48,182 bases of DNA, from IMG/VR virus record IMGVR_UViG_3300031705_000594, positions 1-48,182 of that record; one strand, written 5' to 3'. Origin of the DNA: a virus. Below, in pieces: positions 42,440-48,182 of this stretch. Below the pieces are notes generated by a model. That model was not told the DNA's origin. It was given only the letters and a program-made list of their open reading frames with translations, and did not search any database. The stretch's first letter is position 1, and the number at the start of each line of letters is the position of its first letter. Position numbers and translations under genes: made by a program.

Positions 42440-42907
42440 CTAGTCATTAAATATCTTTAGCACTTTGTCAGCAATATCTGCTTCAACGGGAACTGGAATA
42501 GTTACATCGCGATTATCGTTGTAATCATCGACATTAGTATTTATACCCTCGTAGTACGATTTGTATGCTGCTATGATTGATTTTTGCTCTGCTACTAATT
42601 TTAATATATCGGCATTATTCAGACTTAAATTTTCGTACCCAATATCAGTTAATGCAAATAAGGCAATATTACTGTTTACTTTTTGTAACTCTAACATCAC
42701 TTCATCCATATTAGCAAGCGTCACTATCACGAAATCTACATCACGCAATTCCAACACAGTAGCATCTGGTAATATTAAATTAGGCTTGTCAATGGGTGCT
42801 GATTGGTATGTAACTGTCTTTGGTACAGATGAACAACTACTTAGGAATATAGTTGGGATTAGCAATGTCAGGACAACTGCTATTCGTTTGACTTTTCTTA
42901 ACTGCAT
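42440..42907 (-). CDS. Outer-membrane lipoprotein, Rz1-like o-spanin
   Basis: 155 residues with a lipoprotein signal: basic start, hydrophobic stretch, then LSSC with the lipidated cysteine at about residue 25. The mature part is acidic and helical, with no long membrane segment. Its start overlaps the end of the Rz-like gene by 71 bases in another frame, the usual spanin arrangement. Together they should fuse inner and outer membrane at lysis. Confidence 0.75.
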   Translation of the reverse strand: MQLRKVKRIAVVLTLLIPTIFLSSCSSVPKTVTYQSAPIDKPNLILPDATVLELRDVDFVIVTLANMDEVMLELQKVNSNIALFALTDIGYENLSLNNADILKLVAEQKSIIAAYKSYYEGINTNVDDYNDNRDVTIPVPVEADIADKVLKIFND

Positions 42908-43307
42908 TTAATTCTTCCTTTGTTAGTGGTGAACCACTTACTATCTCAAAACATCTTAGCACATCTTTAGTGCCATTGTCAACAATCTTCTCTACTAATC
43001 CAGGCTTTGCTTCTGCTAATGCACCTAGTTCATGTCTACTTAATTTAGCCTGTAGATCTTTAACTCGTAGGTTCGCTTGTTGAAATTTAGTAGTCACAAC
43101 CGAAAACTGTGCTTTAACATTTATCAAATCAACTTGTACTGCTTTCAATGCCGTATCAGTGGATTGTCGTGCTTGTTCCGATTGTGCTGCACTGACTGCA
43201 TATGCTTGAATTTGTGCTTGGGTATATTTATAATATTGCCATGCACCATAACCAACTGCGCCGAAGATCACTGCTGCTATTAGATATATTTTAATACGTG
43301 AAAACAT
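42837..43307 (-). CDS. Rz-like i-spanin
   Basis: 156 residues. An N-terminal membrane anchor (IYLIAAVIFGAVGYGAWQYY, about 7-26) is followed by a long helical, coiled-coil-type periplasmic part (SEQARQSTDTALKAVQVDL ... VKDLQAKLSRHELG) and a Cys/Pro-containing end. The pairing with the lipoprotein gene downstream supports the spanin call. TAATG overlap with the infA gene. Confidence 0.75.
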   Translation of the reverse strand: MFSRIKIYLIAAVIFGAVGYGAWQYYKYTQAQIQAYAVSAAQSEQARQSTDTALKAVQVDLINVKAQFSVVTTKFQQANLRVKDLQAKLSRHELGALAEAKPGLVEKIVDNGTKDVLRCFEIVSGSPLTKEELNAVKKSQTNSSCPDIANPNYIPK

Positions 43308-43528
43308 TATTTGTTCCTATATACGATTCTACATTTTGTCAAATCATATGGTGATATTTCTACTTCAACGTTATCATCTAGAAGTACATTGATATTCATT
43401 TTTCGCATCTTACCACTCAAGTGTGCTAGAAGAATATGTTGATTCGCTTCTAACTTAACTCTAAATTGGGCATTTGGTAGGCACTCGGTTACAGTGCCCG
43501 TTACTCTTATTGTTTCTTCCTTAGCCAT
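43307..43528 (-). CDS. infA: Translation initiation factor IF-1
   Basis: 73 residues, the normal length of IF-1 (72 in E. coli). It opens [20 protein letters not shown] and has [11 protein letters not shown] and [15 protein letters not shown], aligning end to end with E. coli IF-1 without gaps. The single OB-fold protein binds the A site of the 30S subunit during initiation and acts with IF-2 and IF-3. Complete, with the RNA-contacting basic residues (R/K of SGKMRK) kept. TAATG overlaps with both neighbours. A host-derived factor in a phage. Confidence 0.95.
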   Translation of the reverse strand: MAKEETIRVTGTVTECLPNAQFRVKLEANQHILLAHLSGKMRKMNINVLLDDNVEVEISPYDLTKCRIVYRNK

Positions 43529-44028
43529 TAGTAATTAGTTAGAAACTTAATTCGTTCTGATATTACTTTTGCATCTGCATCAGTTGCAATAACATATTCA
43601 TAACTTGAGGTGTGTACTGCTTCTTCAAACTCTTCATGTGTCCATTCTTTTGGAATAGTGTCTTTGTAAGAAACAAATTGCCAATAAGCAACTTCATTGT
43701 CAACATTGAGAATGTCTTGCAACATCACATCAATTAACTTGAATAGGAAACTGTTACGATTGTATTCAACAAATACCGTGTATTTTCCTTCTGGTGTAGG
43801 ACCCACTGATACATCAACATCTATTGCATCTTTGTGCCCAGTCTCTATGAACTGACTAAGATCTGAGGCTGCTTCAATATGATCAACTTCAAGTGCGACT
43901 ACAACAATGTTCTTGTCATCTCCAATCTTACTTTTGTATTGATCAATACTAACCACATTGCTTACAAGACCACGTAGATCATTGTACTGCATTGCTTCAT
44001 TAAGTGTCGTCTGATATGATTGCATCAT
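43528..44028 (-). CDS. Unknown protein (165-166 aa) with capsid-leader-like start
   Basis: The second Met gives [13 protein letters not shown], which recalls the T4 capsid leader (M-K-T-Y-Q-x-x-x-x-E-A) and has an L-x-E site. The middle ([16 protein letters not shown]) and the rest have no known motif. AGGAG precedes the double ATG. Function unknown; capsid targeting is a guess based on the leader. Confidence 0.65.
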   Translation of the reverse strand: MMQSYQTTLNEAMQYNDLRGLVSNVVSIDQYKSKIGDDKNIVVVALEVDHIEAASDLSQFIETGHKDAIDVDVSVGPTPEGKYTVFVEYNRNSFLFKLIDVMLQDILNVDNEVAYWQFVSYKDTIPKEWTHEEFEEAVHTSSYEYVIATDADAKVISERIKFLTNY

Positions 44029-44521
44029 CGTCTCCTAAATTTTGATCATATGCTTGCTCGACTGAATGACTATCAAACTGCATATCATCTACTTTCACAC
44101 GACTTGTCTCAACTGTATCGATTAAACCACGTGGTACTTCAAGCGTAACCAACCATACTGGACGTTCAATCTTCTTTGCTCTACGCTTGTTCGAATGATT
44201 TGGGTCTATCTCAGTATCTTCTGGCTCGATTAATTTTGCTGCTGTAGTAAGTGTATCTTTTGTATAGAATACCTTACAACCATTGTTAAGCAATCGTTCT
44301 GCTCCAGTAGGATCTGGCATCATCTTATGCGGATATAACAAAGTCACTGTTACCCAATAACGCTCGATATGCGGACCGTCTACGATTTCGCCTTCAATCC
44401 AGTTCTTATATGCATACACATTTAATGACTCTAATACACCATCAATTTGCATTAATGTTTCTAATGCCGAATTTCGCTTGATGTTCTTACCCAACTGGGC
44501 AATGATGTCTGTTTGTTCCAT
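44000..44521 (-). CDS. Unknown protein (173 aa)
   Basis: 173 residues, soluble, beta-rich centre (RYWVTVTLLYPHKMMPDPTG, RPVWLVTLEVPRGLID) with an acidic tail. AGGAG precedes the ATG and a late-like motif lies 28 bases upstream (44549-44556). First gene of a unit with the IF-1 and spanin genes, which are therefore probably expressed late. Possibly a virion or assembly protein. Confidence 0.65.
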   Translation of the reverse strand: MEQTDIIAQLGKNIKRNSALETLMQIDGVLESLNVYAYKNWIEGEIVDGPHIERYWVTVTLLYPHKMMPDPTGAERLLNNGCKVFYTKDTLTTAAKLIEPEDTEIDPNHSNKRRAKKIERPVWLVTLEVPRGLIDTVETSRVKVDDMQFDSHSVEQAYDQNLGDDDAIISDDT

Positions 44522-44548
44522 AGTATTCTCCTAACTATTAATATAACA

Positions 44549-44556
44549 GTATTTAG
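44549..44556 (-). promoter_or_regulatory. T4-late-like promoter motif (CTAAATAC)
   Basis: Minus-strand ACTAAATACTGTTA, 28 bases before the 44521 start. Confidence 0.45.
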
Positions 44557-44569
44557 TCTTTTTTATTAA

Positions 44570-44597
44570 TTGACTTACTGTATATTAATTATATATG
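44570..44597 (+). promoter_or_regulatory. Possible phoH promoter
   Basis: Plus-strand TTGACT, 16 bases, TATATG; weaker than the minus-strand promoters. A CTAAATA motif at 44624 is an alternative late-type element. Confidence 0.35.
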
Positions 44598-44684
44598 TTG
44601 TTAATGTGAGCATTAAAAAAATGCTAAATAATAGTGTACGAGCAAGTATGAGGCACACTCACTAAAACTTAAAAGGAGTTTTTA

Positions 44685-45425
44685 ATGGCCAGACGAGCAA
44701 GAAAAACAAAAAACCAACAACGTCAAGATCACGATGTTAAACAGGACGTTATTCAACTTAATGGAATGAAGCGCAGAGAGCGATTCGTTACCATGATTCC
44801 AAAAAACCGCAGACAAGAAGACTACATCGAATTACTCGATGACAACAATAGACACATAGTATTCGCAATGGGACCAGCGGGAACAGGAAAAACCATGCTA
44901 GCAGTTTTAGCCGCTATTCGAGCATTCAAAGCAGGCACATGTGAAAAAATAGTCATTACACGACCCGCAGTTAGTGTAGACGAACAACACGGCTTTCTTC
45001 CAGGCAGTCTAGTAGAAAAAATGGCTCCATGGACTCGACCAATATTCGACGTATTTGAAGAATATTGGACACCACAAGAAATCGAAAGTATGGTAGAAGA
45101 TGGCGTTATCGAAGTCGCACCACTCGCATACATGAGAGGACGCACATTTAAAAATGCATGGATCATCGGAGATGAAATGCAAAACGCCACACCAAGTCAA
45201 ATGAAAATGCTTCTAACACGTATCGGCACAAATAGTCGCATCTTCGTAACAGGCGATCTCGCACAGCACGATAGAGGGTTTGAAGCGAACGGTCTAAAAG
45301 ACTTTTTAATCCGACTTAAAGAACAAAAAAGTGATATGATCGGTGTCATTGAATTCGAAAAACAAGACATAGAACGACATATCGTAGTACAAGCCATATT
45401 AACAATTTATGGTGATGAAGACTAA
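44685..45425 (+). CDS. phoH: PhoH-like P-loop ATPase
   Basis: 246 residues with Walker A GPAGTGKT (63-70), TRPAVSVDEQHGFLPG, Walker B WIIGDEMQNAT (D163, E164) and GTNSRIFVTGD. It is the PhoH core common in marine phages; it lacks extra domains. Role in infection not established; an RNA-linked ATPase role is suggested for the family. It is on the plus strand, divergent from the 44521 gene, with AAGGAG before the ATG. Confidence 0.93.
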   Translation: MARRARKTKNQQRQDHDVKQDVIQLNGMKRRERFVTMIPKNRRQEDYIELLDDNNRHIVFAMGPAGTGKTMLAVLAAIRAFKAGTCEKIVITRPAVSVDEQHGFLPGSLVEKMAPWTRPIFDVFEEYWTPQEIESMVEDGVIEVAPLAYMRGRTFKNAWIIGDEMQNATPSQMKMLLTRIGTNSRIFVTGDLAQHDRGFEANGLKDFLIRLKEQKSDMIGVIEFEKQDIERHIVVQAILTIYGDED

Positions 45426-45998
45426 TTAACCGAGGATTTCCTCGACTATATCTGCCCAAGTACTCGCTCGTACTATTCTTTCATCACTATATGCAGCATT
45501 ATGAGGATGGTCAATTAAAATTGATTTCAATCCCAAATCTGCGCCCAACACAGCATTAGACCACTTATCCTCAATCCAATACATTTCACTACCGCGATAG
45601 TGTTCTAGTTCTTCATCTTTATCAGCACCCGTATCAAGGCAGATTACATCAACAAATGCATCACCGTATAACTCTTTCAAGTTGCGAACACGCAATGCTT
45701 TTGACTTTAGATCTAAACTTAAACTAGTGATTGCAACAAACTTGTAGCCCGCTTCAACCAACTTCGCAATACCAGAACGTGAATCACGCATCGCTGGTAA
45801 AGATGCCATCCAACCACAGTTGTTAAACTCATGTATTAAACGCTTTCCTTCTGCTTTCTCAATACCATACATAACGGAAATGTCATATACTGCAAACTGT
45901 TGTTGTACATATCCTTTAGTAGCCATCCATTCTTGGAAAGATGCTTCCCAATCTAGACACACTCCGTCGCAATCTGTCAATATAATTTTATCTTTCAT
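45426..45998 (-). CDS. HAD-family phosphatase
   Basis: 190 residues. Motif I is DCDGVCLDW (D9, D11), motif II AITSLS, and motif III WIEDKWSNA near residue 140, as in HAD phosphohydrolases of the 5'(3')-nucleotidase type found in phages. It should remove phosphate from a nucleotide or another small substrate. It has GAGAG before the ATG and one of the two duplicated promoters upstream. It ends one base past the stop of phoH, tail to tail. Confidence 0.8.
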   Translation of the reverse strand: MKDKIILTDCDGVCLDWEASFQEWMATKGYVQQQFAVYDISVMYGIEKAEGKRLIHEFNNCGWMASLPAMRDSRSGIAKLVEAGYKFVAITSLSLDLKSKALRVRNLKELYGDAFVDVICLDTGADKDEELEHYRGSEMYWIEDKWSNAVLGADLGLKSILIDHPHNAAYSDERIVRASTWADIVEEILG

Positions 45999-46062
45999 AG
46001 TCTTGCTCTCTTTATTAACTTATGTAACTATTATATAACAATGAGCCTTACTTGTCAACACT
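45995..46062. repeat. 68-bp promoter repeat, copy 1
   Basis: Identical over 68 bases to 47597-47664. It includes the ATG, leader, -10 and -35 of the HAD gene. Confidence 0.85.
46030..46058 (-). promoter_or_regulatory. Consensus sigma70-type promoter (HAD gene)
   Basis: Minus-strand TTGACA, 17 bases, TATAAT; expected leader about 25 bases. Confidence 0.85.
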
Positions 46063-46075
46063 AATTATAATAAGT

Positions 46076-46702
46076 TTACAAATTCTCATTCTTTATTTGC
46101 TCTTCTTGATCACTCTTAATTGCTTCAAGCCATTCACCAACAAGCCCGGCTTGAGTATTATTAATTGTTTCCCATACTTCTTCATCGAACACATCTGCTG
46201 CTTCATCAACCCATTCATCATCAACATAAGATTCTTCTGTCAACTGTTCAGATTCATTAATGACAAGATGAATGATTTCTTCAGAAACATATTCAATCCA
46301 ATCAGACATGTCATCGCCTTCATATATATCTGCGCCAAAGAAGTTTGGTGCTTCATCCTCATACATAATAGATGTAATAATTTTAGGATCATATTCTACA
46401 AGAATACCTAGTAGTTTCTGCAACCCCTGTGCTGGCGCTGACCAAGCAGATTCTCCTACGAAATATACATCACCCTCTTCGACAGAGTAGTCCTCAAAAT
46501 AACTCCACTTAGGACCTATGTTATTGGTAGTCCACTCATACTTTTCTGTCTCTTCATATGTCAGGTCATCCTCAACAAAGATATCAGAAAACCATTTGTG
46601 TGGTGCATCCTCGCGAATACGCCCAAACATCTCTTTCAGTTTTGTTCGTGCATCATCATTGATTTGATGGAATTGCACATAAAAGTGTACATGATTTGCC
46701 AT
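46076..46702 (-). CDS. Acidic unknown protein, YubB/DUF1281-like start
   Basis: 208 residues, very acidic (many D/E pairs). The start MANHVHFYVQF and the following HQINDDARTKLKEMF resemble the ferredoxin-like YubB/DUF1281 phage proteins, though the fit is weak. AAGGA precedes the ATG and a perfect promoter lies upstream. Its charge suggests a nucleic-acid mimic or a binding partner of a basic protein; unknown. Confidence 0.6.
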   Translation of the reverse strand: MANHVHFYVQFHQINDDARTKLKEMFGRIREDAPHKWFSDIFVEDDLTYEETEKYEWTTNNIGPKWSYFEDYSVEEGDVYFVGESAWSAPAQGLQKLLGILVEYDPKIITSIMYEDEAPNFFGADIYEGDDMSDWIEYVSEEIIHLVINESEQLTEESYVDDEWVDEAADVFDEEVWETINNTQAGLVGEWLEAIKSDQEEQIKNENL

Positions 46703-46731
46703 TTTTAAATTCCTTTAACTTATATATAAAT

Positions 46732-46760
46732 ATTATACAACAATAAGCATTGCCTGTCAA
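46732..46760 (-). promoter_or_regulatory. Consensus sigma70-type promoter
   Basis: Minus-strand TTGACA, 17 bases, TATAAT; similar to, but not identical with, the duplicated promoter. Confidence 0.85.
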
Positions 46761-46773
46761 CACTTATTACAGA

Positions 46774-47097
46774 TTAAATACACTCAGTTGGACATTGCAT
46801 AACGTAGTTATTAAAACCACCTATAACAACGTATACTTCGTCGTATCCAGTGCTTACAAGTTGGGATGCTACTTGACGTGCACTAATACCTTTGTAACAA
46901 CACACGATGATTGGAAGGGTTTTGTCAATATTATTGAAATATGACGACATGTTATCTTTATCAAGATGGTGACTATTCTTGATTTTAGATTGATTGAAAT
47001 CTGCTTCATTACGTATATCTAGTAATTTAGCACCTGCTTCTACTTTGGATTGTACATCAATTGGTGCAATTAATATAGCGGGATGTTCGTTGGTCAT
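46774..47097 (-). CDS. Rhodanese-domain sulfurtransferase (GlpE-like)
   Basis: 107 residues, single rhodanese domain. LLDIRNEADFNQSKIKNSHH is the first motif and the active-site loop reads C67-Y-K-G-I-S-A-R, in the pattern C-x-x-G-x-S of GlpE. It should accept sulfur on C67 and pass it to thiols or cyanide. Possible links are Fe-S or thiolation chemistry, of interest since this phage makes many Fe-S proteins, but no partner is evident. Third gene after the promoter at 47632-47660. Confidence 0.88.
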   Translation of the reverse strand: MTNEHPAILIAPIDVQSKVEAGAKLLDIRNEADFNQSKIKNSHHLDKDNMSSYFNNIDKTLPIIVCCYKGISARQVASQLVSTGYDEVYVVIGGFNNYVMQCPTECI

Positions 47098-47111
47098 TAA
47101 TATTTTTCCGT

Positions 47112-47324
47112 TTAGGTGGGCGCAGTTAACGTAACGATATCACTAAAGTGTTCGTCAAATACATTAACTAAATGCTCGTAATCACCACTATTCATATCTC
47201 TTACGATATCTGCATGATCAGGACGAGCGAGGCTAGTTGCCAATGCGATTAAGTTAGCAGGTGTACCACCTTCACCAGTGATATCTACTACAATGGATTC
47301 TTTGAAATGATTAGAGTTAATCAT
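47112..47324 (-). CDS. Unknown protein (70 aa)
   Basis: 70 residues, VDITGEGGTPANLIALATSLARP in the first half, acidic end. No family recognised. Ribosome site weak; it follows the 47328 gene at a distance of three bases. Function unknown. Confidence 0.6.
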   Translation of the reverse strand: MINSNHFKESIVVDITGEGGTPANLIALATSLARPDHADIVRDMNSGDYEHLVNVFDEHFSDIVTLTAPT

Positions 47325-47327
47325 GAT

Positions 47328-47600
47328 TTAAAACCGATTAGCGTTGCGTTCAAATAACTGCTCACGCGTAGGCTTGCTACTAAAGAAACTTTCTAACGCT
47401 TCGTTATCTTGTGCTGCTTTTGCTACAACAGTGTTATCATACGATAACTGACTAATGTAACCGAATGCTAGGAAATCACCTAACACATCCTCAAACGGAC
47501 TACGATCATTAGACTTCCATAATACGACACCGTCGTGGTCACGCACGTATGCTTTAGACCATTGCTCGTAAACCTTTGCGCCCTTTGCTGTTTTAATCAT
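47328..47600 (-). CDS. Unknown protein (90 aa)
   Basis: 90 residues, MIKTAKGAKVYEQWSKAYVR at the start, basic then mixed. No motif recognised. It is the first gene after the second copy of the duplicated promoter, with the same leader sequence as the HAD gene. Function unknown. Confidence 0.65.
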   Translation of the reverse strand: MIKTAKGAKVYEQWSKAYVRDHDGVVLWKSNDRSPFEDVLGDFLAFGYISQLSYDNTVVAKAAQDNEALESFFSSKPTREQLFERNANRF

Positions 47601-47664
47601 AGTCTTGCTCTCTTTATTAACTTATGTAACTATTATATAACAATGAGCCTTACTTGTCAACACT
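47597..47664. repeat. 68-bp promoter repeat, copy 2
   Basis: Identical to 45995-46062, same orientation, 1602 bases apart. It includes the start codon, ribosome site, -10 and -35. Confidence 0.85.
47632..47660 (-). promoter_or_regulatory. Consensus sigma70-type promoter
   Basis: Minus-strand TTGACA, 17 bases, TATAAT, before the 47600, 47324 and 47097 genes. Confidence 0.85.
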
Positions 47665-48173
47665 TAAATAGGAGTAATTGAAGTAATATTCTTTAGCGTC
47701 TTATACAGAAACTTATCGTGAAGCACATTGTTAAGTGGTTTTAATTGTCCTCTACCATCTAATCTCACACTACCTGTCATACCAAACAATGCATCAAATG
47801 CGGATGCCGTACTAATCATGTCAGACACAGTAGAATCACCATCGCGTCTTTTTGAAATAGATAATTCATATACCTTATTATGATTATCTGCCAACCTATA
47901 TATGAATGACTTCTCACGTACTGTGTCATGTCTATATTTTTCGATAAGACGTAACTGTAATCCCTCAAATTCACAATGAGAGTGATGATTATAATCATGA
48001 GACACATATTTGTCAGCAATAGCATCAGTGCGTTTTTCATACGAAGTGATTCGCGGCAACGTAATTAACATCTTCTTGTACGATTCCATCATTGGTGTAT
48101 TTCGATTACTACACATATGAAGCAGTTTTTTTCGCCAAGACGTAAGTGTAATATCATCACTTAATTTCGCCAT
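47664..48173 (-). CDS. Unknown protein (169 aa, start near window edge)
   Basis: 169 residues from the ATG at 48173; the frame is open to the window edge, so it could be longer. Contains SFIYRLADNHNKVYELSISKRRDG and several His-rich parts (HDYNHHSHCEFEG). No domain recognised. Its stop overlaps the end of the promoter repeat by one base. Confidence 0.6.
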   Translation of the reverse strand: MAKLSDDITLTSWRKKLLHMCSNRNTPMMESYKKMLITLPRITSYEKRTDAIADKYVSHDYNHHSHCEFEGLQLRLIEKYRHDTVREKSFIYRLADNHNKVYELSISKRRDGDSTVSDMISTASAFDALFGMTGSVRLDGRGQLKPLNNVLHDKFLYKTLKNITSITPI

Positions 48174-48182
48174 GAAGAACTT

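Noticed and set aside
42538-42545. ATAAATAC motif inside the lipoprotein gene
   Set aside because: Lies within coding sequence about 260 bases from the next start, unlike the 20-50 bases seen at other sites; likely chance.
44822-45190. Minus-strand open frame opposite phoH
   Set aside because: Shadow of the strongly supported PhoH frame.
1-48182. Bacterial chromosome or prophage origin suggested by ClpA, PepA, IF-1 and acyl-CoA dehydrogenase
   Set aside because: These genes lie in overlapping phage-type operons beside polymerase, spanin and fibre genes, with phage late motifs throughout; no bacterial housekeeping context or integrase is seen.
1-48182. tRNA genes
   Set aside because: No cloverleaf with a GTTCRA-type T-arm and matched acceptor stem was noticed by eye on either strand; a tRNA scan would be needed to exclude divergent ones.

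Overview
The window looks like part of the genome of a T4-like tailed phage (myovirus type), probably aquatic or marine, of a Gram-negative host. The grounds are a T4 gp43-type family B DNA polymerase with a clamp-binding tail, a DexA-like exonuclease, a PhoH ATPase, an Rz/Rz1-type spanin pair, tail-fibre and small virion-protein genes, tightly packed and often overlapping genes (TAATG, ATGA, GTGA junctions), and many copies of a T4-late-promoter-like motif (TATAAATA / ATAAATAC). DNA is AT-rich. Host genus cannot be read from the sequence. No integrase, tRNA, CRISPR array or IS element was seen.

Layout. (1) 0.5-16.1 kb: one leftward run of about 20 genes behind a single consensus sigma70-type promoter at 16044-16073. 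It holds seven radical SAM proteins (five with a cysteine-rich SPASM/twitch-like segment in front of the core), a stand-alone SPASM-like protein, two 2-oxoglutarate/Fe(II) oxygenase-like proteins, a PLP enzyme, an SDR, a kinase-like protein, a secreted nuclease and several unknowns. It reads as a phage biosynthetic or macromolecule-modifying pathway of unknown product. (2) 16.1-25.8 kb: nucleic-acid genes and accessory genes: a ligase-like protein without its nucleotidyl lysine, small GIY-YIG-type proteins, DexA-like exonuclease, MoxR-like ATPase, a full-length acyl-CoA dehydrogenase, DNA polymerase and a DsbA-like small protein. (3) 25.8-31.3 kb: a block in which six proteins begin with a short M-[KR]-x-x-[EQ]-like leader followed by an (L/I)-x-E site, as in T4 capsid-targeting sequences. 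It includes a nucleotidyltransferase-fold protein and an ADP-ribosyltransferase-like protein, so it is a candidate set of capsid-packaged, injected proteins. (4) 31.3-37.9 kb: small unknowns, a membrane protein, two small paralogous virion-type proteins, a long tail fibre and associated virion proteins, most with late-promoter motifs. (5) 37.9-44.5 kb: a J-domain protein, ClpA and leucyl aminopeptidase in one coupled operon (a proteolysis module), then spanins, translation initiation factor IF-1 and two unknowns. (6) 44.7-48.2 kb: phoH on the plus strand, then leftward small genes (HAD phosphatase, rhodanese, unknowns), each group behind a near-perfect TTGACA-17-TATAAT promoter, two of which are identical 68-bp copies.

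Taken together, the phage seems to carry three kinds of host take-over functions in one window: a large radical-chemistry pathway, a probable injected-protein set, and host-like metabolic, proteolytic and translational genes (acyl-CoA dehydrogenase, ClpA-PepA-DnaJ, IF-1, rhodanese). Two promoter classes (sigma70-like, and T4-late-like) divide the genes into early/middle and late groups.
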